Part shown: piece by piece, positions 27,603-35,853 of the stretch
Position numbering within the stretch: the first letter of the stretch is position 1
Layout: each line of letters starts with the position of its first letter
NCBI RefSeq assembly: GCF_003710815.1
Contig: NZ_RHHP01000005.1
Location: 59,781 to 123,780 of the forward strand
Origin: Brevibacillus centrosporus
GTDB taxonomy: Bacteria; Bacillota; Bacilli; Brevibacillales; Brevibacillaceae
Direction: 5' to 3'
DNA length: 64,000 nucleotides
Position numbers and translations under genes: made by a program
Notes under the pieces: generated by a model
What the model was told of the DNA's origin: nothing
Databases searched by the model: none
What the model saw: the letters and a program-made list of their open reading frames with translations, nothing else

Positions 27603-27920
27603 ATGGCAATTGTAAATGGAACGGACCAAAACTTTTCCCAGGAAGTAGAGCAAGGCGGTACTGTCCTGGTTGACTTCTGGGCACCTTGGTGCGGCCCTTG
27701 CAAAATGATCGCTCCTGTTTTGGAGCAAATCGACAGCGAAGTGGGCTCCCAGCTCAAAATCGTAAAAGTAAACGTGGATGACAACCCAGGCTCCGCTGGA
27801 CGCTTTGGCGTAATGTCCATCCCAACCCTGATCGTTTTCAAAGACGGTCAACCTGTTGACAAAGTCATCGGCTTCCAACCAAAAGAAGCTTTGATGGCAA
27901 CCGTTGGCAAACATCTGTAA
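27603..27920 (+). CDS. trxA: Thioredoxin
   Basis: A 105-residue thiol-disulfide oxidoreductase. The active site WCGPC spans residues 29-33, preceded by VLVDFWAP and followed by the cis-Pro block SIPTLIVFKDG. Full length and all motifs are canonical. It sits after etfA as in B. subtilis. TAGGGGG lies 9 nt ahead of the ATG, and a strong hairpin follows the stop. Monocistronic. Confidence 0.97.
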   Translation: MAIVNGTDQNFSQEVEQGGTVLVDFWAPWCGPCKMIAPVLEQIDSEVGSQLKIVKVNVDDNPGSAGRFGVMSIPTLIVFKDGQPVDKVIGFQPKEALMATVGKHL

Positions 27921-27944
27921 AAAAATACCTGTTGACAGGTAGGG

Positions 27945-27975
27945 AACGGCATCCTTCGAGGGTGCCGTTTTTTCG
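27945..27975 (+). terminator. Intrinsic terminator of trxA
   Basis: A 10-bp stem (AACGGCATCC with GGGTGCCGTT) and short loop are followed by six T. Confidence 0.88.
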
Positions 27976-27994
27976 TGTGATTAAACGGAAGTAT

Positions 27995-28059
27995 GGCGGT
28001 CGATTCGGTAGGGGAAAACCCATGAGGCCACTAGCTTTCTGGCCTGAATCGACATCGCC
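27995..28059. other. Three-way-junction-like inverted repeat upstream of livJ
   Basis: Nested pairings: GGCG 27995-27998 with CGCC 28056-28059, GTCGATTC 27999-28006 with GAATCGAC 28046-28053, and inside these a GGG-AAAA-CCC hairpin (28012-28021) and AGGCCA/TGGCCT (28025-28030 with 28040-28045). No known riboswitch signature is seen. It lies upstream of the best liv promoter, so it could be a separate small RNA or a DNA-level element. The rest of the 300-bp gap holds the trxA terminator and the liv promoter. Confidence 0.5.
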
Positions 28060-28141
28060 GAAAGGATTGGATTTTTAACAAGAGCATAAAAATTCTGAGC
28101 GATCGTTTGTCAAAAAACAAAGTTTAAAGAGAGAAAATTGA

Positions 28142-28170
28142 TTGCGTTTTCGTAATACATTGATTAAAAT
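28142..28170 (+). promoter_or_regulatory. Promoter for the liv operon
   Basis: TTGCGT (28142-28147), 17-bp spacer, TAAAAT (28165-28170), in an AT-rich stretch ahead of livJ. Confidence 0.45.
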
Positions 28171-28222
28171 TCATATATTCAATTTTTTTAGAAAGATTTA
28201 TAAAAATTAAGGGAGGCTTTTC

Positions 28223-29419
28223 ATGATGAAAGGGTTCAGCTTACTCAAGTCACTGGCGACGATTTCATTGGGTGCCGTATTGATGGTAGGATGTTCTAGC
28301 GGAAATAGTGCAGCACCAGCAGCAAACGGAGGTTCCACACCAGCACAGACTCCAGCAGCAGAAGGTGCCGGTGGAGAAGTTACAGCACAAATCGGTGTGG
28401 TTGGGTTCTTGTCCGGTTCGGGTGCAGCGTACGGCGAAGCACAAAAAGCAGGTCTGGAGTTGGCTTTGGGCGAGTTGAACGAAGCGAACAAAGGCAAACT
28501 CAAGATGGAATTAAAGTTTGAAGATTCTGGCGGAGAAAAAGAAGGGGCAATTAACGCTGTAAATAAACTGATAAATCAGGATAATGTGGTAGCGATCATC
28601 GGGCCTACTCTATCCGGTGAAATGTTCGCGGCAGGTCCAGTTGCGAACGAAGCGGAAGTTCCGATCTTTGGTATCTCCAACACTTCTGAAGGCATTAACG
28701 ATATCGGTGAATACGTATTCCGCAACTCCTTGCCTGAGTCCATCGCGATTCCAACCGCGATGAAAGCTGCTGTGGAGAAAAAAGGCATCAAGAAAGTAGC
28801 ATTGATCTATGCATCAAACGATGACTTCTCCGTAAACGGCTACAAAGTGATGAAAGCTACTGCTGAAAAAATGGGTCTGGAGATCACTGGCGAAGCTACT
28901 TTCTCCAACGGCGATGTTGACTTCTCCGCTCAGCTGACCAAGCTGAAGCAAACCAACCCGGATGCGCTTTTGGTATCCGCCCTGTACAAAGAAGGCTCCA
29001 TGGTAGTGAAAAAAGCTCGCGAACTGGGTATCACAGCAACGATCCTGGGCGGTAACGGCTTCAACAACCCGAAAGTATTTGAAATAGCAGGTCCTGCAGC
29101 TGACGGTTTGATCGTAGCAACACCTTTCAGCCCAGAAAAACAAGATGACAAAGTACAAGCCTTCGTAAAAGCATTCGAAGCAAAATACAACAAGAAGCCT
29201 GACCAATTCGCTGCTCAAGCTTACGACTCTCTGTACATCATGTCCCAATCCCTCCTGGGTGCTGGCAAAGCTGAGCGTGAAGAATTGCGTAACCAACTGG
29301 CTCAGCTGAAAGACTTTACCGGTGTATCCGGCAAATTGTCCTTTGACGAAAAACGCAACCCAATTGGAGATGCCGTTGTTGTAGTAGCAAAGGATGGTAA
29401 ATTCGTTCCTTTTGAATAA
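28223..29419 (+). CDS. livJ: Branched-chain amino acid ABC transporter, substrate-binding lipoprotein
   Basis: A 398-residue type I periplasmic-binding-fold protein. The signal sequence ends with the lipobox LMVGC, so Cys24 should be lipidated; an Ala/Pro/Thr-rich linker follows. The mature domain begins IGVVGFLSGSGAAYGEAQKAGLELAL and contains NKLINQDNVVAIIGPTLSGE, both typical of Leu/Ile/Val-binding proteins. GGGAGG precedes the ATG. It heads the livJHMGF cluster. Exact ligand (Leu, Ile, Val or another amide) is not certain. Confidence 0.94.
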   Translation: MMKGFSLLKSLATISLGAVLMVGCSSGNSAAPAANGGSTPAQTPAAEGAGGEVTAQIGVVGFLSGSGAAYGEAQKAGLELALGELNEANKGKLKMELKFEDSGGEKEGAINAVNKLINQDNVVAIIGPTLSGEMFAAGPVANEAEVPIFGISNTSEGINDIGEYVFRNSLPESIAIPTAMKAAVEKKGIKKVALIYASNDDFSVNGYKVMKATAEKMGLEITGEATFSNGDVDFSAQLTKLKQTNPDALLVSALYKEGSMVVKKARELGITATILGGNGFNNPKVFEIAGPAADGLIVATPFSPEKQDDKVQAFVKAFEAKYNKKPDQFAAQAYDSLYIMSQSLLGAGKAEREELRNQLAQLKDFTGVSGKLSFDEKRNPIGDAVVVVAKDGKFVPFE

Positions 29420-29427
29420 GGGATGCT

Positions 29428-29445
29428 GCCCGGGGACTCCCGGGC
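29428..29445 (+). terminator. GC-rich hairpin after livJ, possible attenuator
   Basis: A perfect 7-bp stem (29428-29434 with 29439-29445) and 4-nt loop are followed by TCTTCTTTC. The weak T-tract would allow partial read-through, giving more binding protein than permease. Confidence 0.6.
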
Positions 29446-29533
29446 TCTTCTTTCAACAAACGAGGAAGTAAACTACGTTCGTCATCTGCCAAGCGCATGT
29501 CCTACCAGTAAGAAGGGGCTCCGTCTAATATGG

Positions 29534-29596
29534 CGGGGCCAAGTTTTCTAACTGGATCAGTAAGTATAAACGCCGATCTTTTACTTGCTGATCCAG
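29534..29596. repeat. Dispersed repeat fragment with long hairpin between livJ and livH
   Basis: GGCCAAGTTTTCTAA (about 29537-29551) matches the end of the repeat at 14040-14056. It is followed by a 14-bp stem (29552-29565 with 29583-29596, one G-T pair). A similar CTGAATCAG/CTGATTCAG hairpin with the same AAGTATAAACG loop start lies at 41263-41309. Confidence 0.6.
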
Positions 29597-29688
29597 CCAG
29601 AATAACTTTCCGCGCTCCAGCGGTCTGACCAGGACTTTAGGCGTGCGTCTCGAAGGTGATAGAACCACTTTACAGTGAGGTGAGGCAG

Positions 29689-30555
29689 TTGTTTTGGCAG
29701 CAATTAGTCAATGGCTTGACAGTTGGTAGTACCTATTCGTTGATTGCTTTGGGCTATACGCTCATTTTCGGTGTCTTGGGCATCATTAACATGGCGCATG
29801 GACAGATCTTTATTTTTGGCTCGCTGGTCGGACTCGTCTTGATGACGAGCATGCAGATGCCGCTTGGAGTAGCGCTGGTTGCGTCGATCGTCATATCTGC
29901 GATTCTGGGACTTATTTTGGAATATACAGCTTTGCGTCCCTTGCGCAAAAAGAACGTTCCTCACTTGGCGTCCTTGATCAGTACCATTGGTTTTGCGATT
30001 CTCGTGGAAGAGGCGATGCACAAAATCTTTGGTGCAGACTCTCGTGCGTTTCCGCAATCATTCGGTGACAAGACGTTTGATTTAGGCGTCATCCAAATAC
30101 GCAGTGTGGATCTTATTATTCTCGCTATTGCACTGATTCTGATGTTTGTCCTCCACTTCTGGATTCAAAAGACCAAAATGGGAAAAGCGATCCGGGCCAC
30201 AGCGGAAAATACCGATACCGCCAATATCCTGGGGATCAATACGAACATGGTCATCATCGTTACCGTCATGCTGGCTTCTGCTCTTGGGGGCGTAGCGGGT
30301 ATTTTGATCGGGATGGCATATTCTGCTTTGATTCCAACCATGGGGATGACTCTTGGATTTAAAGGACTGGCCGTATTGATTCTGGGTGGTGTCGGCAGCA
30401 TTCCTGGTGCGATGGTATGCGGCGTACTACTCGGGGTGATCGAGGTGTTCACGGTAGCGTACGGAGATTCCTCGTACCGGGATGCAGTGGCATTCGGTTT
30501 GATTATCGTCATTTTGCTGTTGAAACCGGAAGGACTATTCGGACGAAAAGCGTAA
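29689..30555 (+). CDS. livH: Branched-chain amino acid ABC transporter permease LivH
   Basis: A polytopic membrane protein of about 288 residues. QQLVNGLTVGSTYSLIALGYTLIFGVLGIINMAHGQIFIFG is the LivH N-terminal signature, and GGVGSIPGAMVCGVLLG closes the core. A TTG at 29689 behind GAGGTGAGG gives the usual N-terminus; a GTG at 29656 would add 11 residues. It forms the membrane channel with LivM. The gene lies 270 bp after livJ, behind a hairpin and a repeat. Confidence 0.94.
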   Translation: MFWQQLVNGLTVGSTYSLIALGYTLIFGVLGIINMAHGQIFIFGSLVGLVLMTSMQMPLGVALVASIVISAILGLILEYTALRPLRKKNVPHLASLISTIGFAILVEEAMHKIFGADSRAFPQSFGDKTFDLGVIQIRSVDLIILAIALILMFVLHFWIQKTKMGKAIRATAENTDTANILGINTNMVIIVTVMLASALGGVAGILIGMAYSALIPTMGMTLGFKGLAVLILGGVGSIPGAMVCGVLLGVIEVFTVAYGDSSYRDAVAFGLIIVILLLKPEGLFGRKA

Positions 30556-30571
30556 AGGAGGTGCACACGAG

Positions 30572-31531
30572 ATGGATATATTGAATCCGTACAATTTACA
30601 AGTATTCACATTTATTTTGCTAAACAGCATTCTTGCGATTAGTATCTATATCACGCTCTCGACCGGCCAGCTCTCGTTGGGACATGCAGGGTTTATGAGC
30701 ATTGGTGCTTTTACGGCGAGTATTTTGTCCAAGCAAGCGGACGTGCCGCTGTTTATCGCGATCATCATTGGAGGACTGGCTGCGGGGATCGTCGCTTTGC
30801 TGATCGGAGCCCCGACTTTGAAGCTCCACGGCTTGTATCTGGCGATCGCTACGCTTGGGTTTGGTGAAGTCATTCGCGTTATTTTGCTGAACATGAAAAT
30901 TACGAACGGTGCACTGGGACTTACTGGTCTGCAGTCCATCGGGAACTATTTATATGATTTCGAAAAAGCGATAGGGCTGAAAGCGCAATCGCTGGGTATT
31001 TCCGTCATTCAGATGAAGTCATTGACGACATTCGTGTTTATGGTGCTCCTGTTCGCTGTTGTGCTGTTCCTGACTTTGCGTCTGAACCGCTCGCGTCTGG
31101 GCCGTGCCTTTGAAGCGATCAAAGCGGACGAAACAGCTGCTCGTGCGATGGGGCTGCAGGTTGCGTATTACAAAATGCTCGCCTTTATCATCGGCTCTGT
31201 GCTGGCAGGGATTTGCGGCGGTCTGTATGCGCACATCACGACGACGATTACACCTGACGACTTTAACTATCACAAAGTCGTAGAGATTTTGTCCTATGCC
31301 GTTATCGGAGGAAGCGAAGTTGTTTGGGGTCCTCTGTTTGGTGCGCTTGTGCTGACGGCTCTGCCAGAGGTGCTGCGTGGCTTGGCGGAGTACAAGATGC
31401 TGATGTACGGCTTGATCATGGTAGGGGTAATGGCATTTAGACCGCACGGCTTGATCGGTGCCGATACGTTCCAAAAGCTTTTCCTCCGCCGCAAAGGCAA
31501 GGCGGGAAATGAAGCGAAGGAGGGAATGTGA
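30572..31531 (+). CDS. livM: Branched-chain amino acid ABC transporter permease LivM
   Basis: A 319-residue membrane protein with about 9 helices. ISIYITLSTGQLSLGHAGFMSIGAFTAS and GLYLAIATLGFGEVIRV are diagnostic LivM blocks. AAAGGAGG precedes the ATG, 16 bp after livH. Its stop codon is one base from the livG start, so the two are translationally coupled. Confidence 0.95.
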   Translation: MDILNPYNLQVFTFILLNSILAISIYITLSTGQLSLGHAGFMSIGAFTASILSKQADVPLFIAIIIGGLAAGIVALLIGAPTLKLHGLYLAIATLGFGEVIRVILLNMKITNGALGLTGLQSIGNYLYDFEKAIGLKAQSLGISVIQMKSLTTFVFMVLLFAVVLFLTLRLNRSRLGRAFEAIKADETAARAMGLQVAYYKMLAFIIGSVLAGICGGLYAHITTTITPDDFNYHKVVEILSYAVIGGSEVVWGPLFGALVLTALPEVLRGLAEYKMLMYGLIMVGVMAFRPHGLIGADTFQKLFLRRKGKAGNEAKEGM

Positions 31532-31532
31532 C

Positions 31533-32294
31533 GTGCTGCTAGAACTGAAGAAAGTAGGAAAAAGCTTCGGTGGGATCACAGCCCTGCGTGACGTTTCCTT
31601 TGGTGTGAAGGAAGGCGAGATCGTCGGCTTGATCGGCCCGAACGGAGCGGGGAAAACGACGATTTTTAACATGGCAACGGGTATTTTTGCACCGACGACG
31701 GGGACCTTCTCGTTTGCAGGGCAGGAGCTAAACGGGGTTGCCCCAAACAAAATTACAGAAATGGGCGTCGCCCGGACGTTTCAGAATATTCGCCTGTTTG
31801 GTCATTTAAGTGCGCTTGATAATGTCAAGATCGGCTGCCATTCCCGGATGAAGGCTGGCTTCTGGGCAGCGCTGCTCCGCACTCCAAGCCAACGAAGGGA
31901 AGAGCGCGAAGTCGAGAAAAAAGCAGAGGCTTTGCTCGAATTTGTTGGGCTGTCTGACGTGCGAGACGTTCGTTCCGATACGCTGGCTTACGGACAGCAG
32001 CGCCGCTTGGAAATTGCTCGCGCGCTAGCTACTGAGCCAAAGCTGCTTTTACTGGACGAACCAGCCGCAGGGATGATCGAAAGTGAAACGAAGTCCTTGA
32101 CGGAGCTCGTGCGCAAAATTCGCGACAGCGGCATTACCGTGCTTTTGGTTGAGCATGATATGGGTCTGGTCATGACTCTGTGCGATAAAGTCGTCTGCAT
32201 CAACTTCGGTGTGAAGATCGCCGATGGTACACCTGAAGAGGTGCAGAACAATCCGGACGTCATTGAAGCCTACCTCGGCAAGGAGGAGGAATAA
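31533..32294 (+). CDS. livG: Branched-chain amino acid ABC transporter ATPase LivG
   Basis: A 253-residue ABC ATPase. Walker A is GPNGAGKTT, the signature region LAYGQQRRLEIARALA, Walker B LLLLDEPAAGM and the switch His in VEHDMG. The start is GTG 31533 with GAAGGAGGG upstream; this gives the usual LLELKKVGKSFGG N-terminus and leaves the preceding ORF extension as livM overlap. LivG pairs with LivF to energise transport. Confidence 0.95.
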   Translation: MLLELKKVGKSFGGITALRDVSFGVKEGEIVGLIGPNGAGKTTIFNMATGIFAPTTGTFSFAGQELNGVAPNKITEMGVARTFQNIRLFGHLSALDNVKIGCHSRMKAGFWAALLRTPSQRREEREVEKKAEALLEFVGLSDVRDVRSDTLAYGQQRRLEIARALATEPKLLLLDEPAAGMIESETKSLTELVRKIRDSGITVLLVEHDMGLVMTLCDKVVCINFGVKIADGTPEEVQNNPDVIEAYLGKEEE

Positions 32295-32296
32295 GC

Positions 32297-33010
32297 ATGC
32301 TGAGTATTCAAAACCTGACGACTTCCTACGGGCAGATCAAAGCGATCCGGGGAATTTCTCTGGAAGTGCCGGAGGGAAAAATCGTTTCCCTGATCGGTGC
32401 AAACGGTGCCGGCAAAACAACGACGATGAGAACCATTGCAGGGCAGCTAAAGCCGCAAAGCGGGGGCATCGTGTTTTGCGGGCAGAAGATTGACGGTTCC
32501 AAGCCGCACCAGATCGTGAAAGCAGGTTTGGCGCTTGTCCCGGAAGGCCGTCAAATTCTCGGGAAAATGACGGTGCTGGAAAACCTGGAGATGGGTGCTT
32601 TCCAGCGCAACGATGCACAAGGCATCAAAGACGATATGGAAAAGATGATGAATTGGTTCCCGATTTTGCGGGAACGTTTGTCTCAGCTTGGTGGTACGAT
32701 GTCGGGAGGGCAGCAGCAGATGCTGGCGATTGCCCGTGCATTGATGTCCCGTCCGAAGCTGCTTTTGCTGGACGAGCCTTCTATGGGCCTCGCTCCCATT
32801 GTCGTATCGGATATTTTTAAAGTAATCAAGCAGATCAATGCGGAAGGCACGACGGTTCTCATCGTGGAGCAAAACGTCAAGCAGGCGTTGAAAATCGCGG
32901 ATTACGGGTACGTGCTAGAAGCAGGTCAGATCGTACTCGACGGAACGGCTGAATCGCTCTTGAACGACGAGCGTGTCAAAGAAGCGTATCTGGGTGGCCG
33001 CAAGCATTAA
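32297..33010 (+). CDS. livF: Branched-chain amino acid ABC transporter ATPase LivF
   Basis: A 237-residue ABC ATPase. Walker A GANGAGKTT, signature MSGGQQQMLAIARALM, Walker B LLLLDEPSMGL and the H-loop position occupied as VEQNVKQ, the normal LivF variant. It starts 2 bp after livG and closes the operon before a strong terminator. Confidence 0.95.
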   Translation: MLSIQNLTTSYGQIKAIRGISLEVPEGKIVSLIGANGAGKTTTMRTIAGQLKPQSGGIVFCGQKIDGSKPHQIVKAGLALVPEGRQILGKMTVLENLEMGAFQRNDAQGIKDDMEKMMNWFPILRERLSQLGGTMSGGQQQMLAIARALMSRPKLLLLDEPSMGLAPIVVSDIFKVIKQINAEGTTVLIVEQNVKQALKIADYGYVLEAGQIVLDGTAESLLNDERVKEAYLGGRKH

Positions 33011-33029
33011 GATCATCAGACAGCCAGAA

Positions 33030-33066
33030 AACTGTCGCTCTTACCAAAAGGGCGGCAGTTTTTTTC
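33030..33066 (+). terminator. Intrinsic terminator of the liv operon
   Basis: A 13-bp fully paired stem (33030-33042 with 33048-33060, three G-T pairs) and 5-nt loop are followed by six T. Confidence 0.85.
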
Positions 33067-33146
33067 ATCTACGATCCGTGGTAACATGGAGAAAGAACGT
33101 ATATTCCTATTTCGTGAGTTATAGAGGAAGGGTGCGCAAACGGCCT

Positions 33147-33398
33147 ATGGCGGAAAAAATGTCCCGGGAACAAAAAGAATACCTCGTCCATCAGGTGCAG
33201 CGCTTTTTCCACGAGCAGCGTGGAGAAGAGCTGGGGAATCTGGAGACGGAAGAGATGATCGACTTTTTTTGGAAGCAGCTAGGTCCCATTCTCTATAATC
33301 TGGGTGTGCAGGACGCAAGAAAGCTTTTGCAAGAGCGGTTTGCGTCGCTGGAGGACGAATTGTACGTGTTGGAAAAGCCATCTGCATCTGGTCGCTGA
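33147..33398 (+). CDS. DUF2164 family protein
   Basis: An 83-residue acidic protein. REQKEYLVHQVQRFFHEQRGEELGNLETEEMIDFFWKQLGPILYNLGVQDARKLL matches the DUF2164 pattern (helical, with the LGP-x-LYN-x-G-x-x-DA block). The function of the family is unknown. The start is uncertain: ATG 33147, or an in-frame GTG at 33132 directly after AGGAAGG. It lies just upstream of the 25-bp tandem repeats and uvrC. Confidence 0.8.
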   Translation: MAEKMSREQKEYLVHQVQRFFHEQRGEELGNLETEEMIDFFWKQLGPILYNLGVQDARKLLQERFASLEDELYVLEKPSASGR

Positions 33399-33399
33399 G

Positions 33400-33485
33400 G
33401 CCGGGTGTTCCACCCAGCCACATAGCCGGGTGTTCCACCCAGCCACATAGCCGGGTGTTCCACCCAGCCACATAGCCGGGTGTTC
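33400..33485. repeat. 25-bp tandem repeat, 3.4 copies
   Basis: Three identical units (33400-33424, 33425-33449, 33450-33474) and the first 11 bases of a fourth (33475-33485). Each unit holds the inverted repeat GGGTG-TTC-CACCC. The array starts right at the DUF2164 stop and ends 31 bp before uvrC. Confidence 0.95.
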
Positions 33486-33516
33486 TCCTATTGAAAGATA
33501 AAAGGAGGGAGCAGCC

Positions 33517-35298
33517 TTGAACAGCTCCTTGAAAGATAAACTGGCTGTACTTCCGGAAAAGCCAGGCTGCTACCTGATGAAAAACAAGAGCGGTGAGATT
33601 ATTTACGTCGGGAAGGCAAAGGTCCTGAAAAACCGCGTCCGTTCGTATTTCACCGGTAGCCACGACGGGAAGACGCAGCTTCTGGTCAGCGAGATCGTCG
33701 ATTTTGAATATATTGTCGTCTCCTCGGCTATTGAGGCTTTGGTCCTGGAGTGTAACCTGATCAAACAGCATAACCCGCGTTATAACGTCATGCTGCGGGA
33801 CGACAAGACTTATCCATACATTAAAATTACGAATGAAAAGCAGCCGCGGCTGGAAATCACACGCAAGGTCATCAAGGACAAAGCGCGTTATTTTGGCCCA
33901 TACCCGAATGCCGGGGCAGCCTCCGAAGTGAAAAAGCTGCTGGATCGGCTCTATCCACTGCGCAAATGCCGGACGATTCCAAAGCAGGTGTGCCTGTACT
34001 ATCATATGGGGCAATGTCTCGCGCCCTGTATTCAGGACGTCGCAGAAGAAGAAAACCAACGGCTTGTAGAGGAAATCAGCAAGTTTCTCGATGGCGGGCA
34101 TGAGGAAATGAAGCAGCAGCTGACCGGAAAAATGCATCAGGCTGCCGAAAACATGGAGTTCGAGCGAGCAAAGGAATTCCGCGATCAGATCATCAGCATC
34201 GATGCGGTGATGGAAAAACAAAAGGTCACCATGATGGATACAGTGGATCGGGATATCATCGGCTATGCAGTAGAAAAAGGCTGGATGTGCGTACAGGTCT
34301 TTTACATGCGTCAGGGCAAGATGATCGAGCGGGATACGACTTCCTTTCCTTATTATGGAGACGAGGCAGAGGACTTCATGTCGTACGTCAGCCAATTTTA
34401 CTACGACAAGCAAAATGCCTTGCCAAAAGAGATTTTGCTTCCGGAGAGCAGTGACCCGGATCTGCTGGCGGAATGGCTAGGTGTCAAAGTCCACGCACCG
34501 AAGCGCAGCAAAAAGCGCGAGCTCGTGCAAATGGCGTCGGAAAATGCGCGGATTGCCCTTCAGGAGAAATTTGCGCTGATGTCCAAGGATGATGCTCGTA
34601 CGATTCAGGCTGTCCACAACCTGGGTCATATTCTCGGGATTGGCACACCAAACCGGATTGAGGCGTTTGACAACTCGAATATTCAAGGGACAGAGCCAGT
34701 GTCTGCGATGGTTGTCTTTACAGACGGGCGACCCGATAAAAGGGAATATCGCAAGTTTAAAATCAAAACGGTAGAGGGTCCGGATGATTACGGCTCCATG
34801 CGTGAGGTCATCAGACGCCGTTACTCGCGCCTTTTAAAGGAAGATGGTCATATGCCTGACCTGATCGTGATCGACGGCGGAAAGGGCCAAATAAGCGCGG
34901 CTATGGACGTGCTGGAAAATGAACTGGGCCTGTACATCCCCGTTTGTGGTCTCGCCAAGGATGAAAAGCACAAAACCGCACAGCTGATGTTCGGTGATCC
35001 ACCTGAACCGGTTGAGCTCAAGCGGGACAGCTATGAGTTTTACCTGCTGCAGCGCGTACAAGACGAGGTGCACCGGTTTGCCATTACGTTTCATCGTCAG
35101 TCTCGTTCGAAAACGATGCTTTCCTCGCAGCTCGACGAAATCCCGGGAATCGGGGAAAAGCGCCGCAAGCTGCTGTTTACTCACTTTGGCTCCTTGAAAA
35201 AAATGAGGGAAGCTACGGTAGAAGACTTCAGGCAGCTGGGGATTGGCGACAAGCTCGCAAAAGAGATCATTTCGCATTTGCGCAAGCTGGAATCGTAA
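33517..35298 (+). CDS. uvrC: UvrABC excinuclease subunit C
   Basis: A 593-residue nucleotide excision repair nuclease. Domains in order: GIY-YIG endonuclease ([21 protein letters not shown], residues about 15-95) for the 3' cut, a cysteine cluster near residues 150-170, the UVR motif around 200-235 binding UvrB, an RNase H-like 5' nuclease ([11 protein letters not shown] and IVIDGGKGQ), and C-terminal helix-hairpin-helix repeats ([21 protein letters not shown]). AAAGGAGGGA precedes the ATG. The order uvrC-lysC-yslB-sdhC is as in B. subtilis. Confidence 0.97.
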   Translation: MNSSLKDKLAVLPEKPGCYLMKNKSGEIIYVGKAKVLKNRVRSYFTGSHDGKTQLLVSEIVDFEYIVVSSAIEALVLECNLIKQHNPRYNVMLRDDKTYPYIKITNEKQPRLEITRKVIKDKARYFGPYPNAGAASEVKKLLDRLYPLRKCRTIPKQVCLYYHMGQCLAPCIQDVAEEENQRLVEEISKFLDGGHEEMKQQLTGKMHQAAENMEFERAKEFRDQIISIDAVMEKQKVTMMDTVDRDIIGYAVEKGWMCVQVFYMRQGKMIERDTTSFPYYGDEAEDFMSYVSQFYYDKQNALPKEILLPESSDPDLLAEWLGVKVHAPKRSKKRELVQMASENARIALQEKFALMSKDDARTIQAVHNLGHILGIGTPNRIEAFDNSNIQGTEPVSAMVVFTDGRPDKREYRKFKIKTVEGPDDYGSMREVIRRRYSRLLKEDGHMPDLIVIDGGKGQISAAMDVLENELGLYIPVCGLAKDEKHKTAQLMFGDPPEPVELKRDSYEFYLLQRVQDEVHRFAITFHRQSRSKTMLSSQLDEIPGIGEKRRKLLFTHFGSLKKMREATVEDFRQLGIGDKLAKEIISHLRKLES

Positions 35299-35316
35299 TA
35301 GGCTGACAAAAAGGAA

Positions 35317-35345
35317 TTGAACCTCACTCATTCGCATGATATAAT
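35317..35345 (+). promoter_or_regulatory. SigA promoter of the lysC riboswitch transcript
   Basis: TTGAAC (35317-35322), 17-bp spacer, TATAAT (35340-35345). Transcription should start near 35352, just ahead of the aptamer. Confidence 0.8.
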
Positions 35346-35385
35346 GCGATTCAAACAGAATAGTAAGCCTCACTTCCATTATGGA

Positions 35386-35570
35386 GTGAGGTAGAGGCGC
35401 GAAAACCAAGAGTACCTCCCTGAGATCGGGAATCTGTGAAGGGTATGGAAAAGGGGAATTCGCCGAAGTGTGGAGATGGACCCGCCTCTCTCCATGCTGG
35501 GTCTGCATTGAACAAATGCAGGACTGTCATCTGCGCAATCACCAGTTGCCAGATGGAGAGCTATCTCACG
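35386..35570 (+). ncRNA. Lysine riboswitch (L box) aptamer
   Basis: The leader ahead of aspartokinase has the L-box core: P1 strands GTGAG (35386) and CTCAC (to 35570), AGAGG-x-GCGAA in the 5' junction, GGGTATGGAAAAGGGGAATTCGCCGAAG-type sequence in P2/P2b, GCTGGGTCTGCATTGAACAAATGCAGGACTGTCA with the P4 hairpin, and ATGGAGAGCTATC at the 3' end. Lysine binding should stabilise P1. A CCTCAC strand upstream (35369-35374) and GTGTGAG downstream can each compete with P1. Ends are approximate. Confidence 0.93.
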
Positions 35571-35658
35571 GTGTGTCAGTGTGAGTCATGATGAATGGTT
35601 TTGTCATGCTTTGCTGTCCGCGTGTATTGGAAGGGAGGAACCGGGATGTCGAAACAAT

Positions 35659-35697
35659 AGACAGCGGCAGGTGCAATCCTCGTCGGTGTCTTTTTTA
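35659..35697 (+). terminator. Riboswitch-controlled terminator ahead of lysC
   Basis: A stem with two mismatches (AGACAGCGGCAGG with CCTCGTCGGTGTCT) is followed by six T and lies between the lysine aptamer and lysC, the expected expression platform. Confidence 0.75.
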
Positions 35698-35853
35698 CTA
35701 ATTACGAATGTCTTAACTTCATGAATAGTCTGCCTGATCTGAACGGGAAAATGTCAGGAAATGGCGTAAATGTAATATTACGCATTGAGAAAAATAGAAA
35801 CCATACGAAACCATATAGGAAACGAGAGAATAGGAAAAGGGAGAGAAGCCAGC

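Noticed and set aside
28060..28222. T-box or CodY site in the liv leader
   Set aside because: No AGGGTGG-type T-box core is present, and the best CodY-like match has about five mismatches in 15.
33400..33485. Possible CRISPR array
   Set aside because: Units are directly contiguous with no spacers, and no cas genes are near; it is a tandem repeat.
33145..34413. 422-codon minus-strand ORF
   Set aside because: Antisense to uvrC and the tandem repeat; its repeated residues come only from the 25-bp units.
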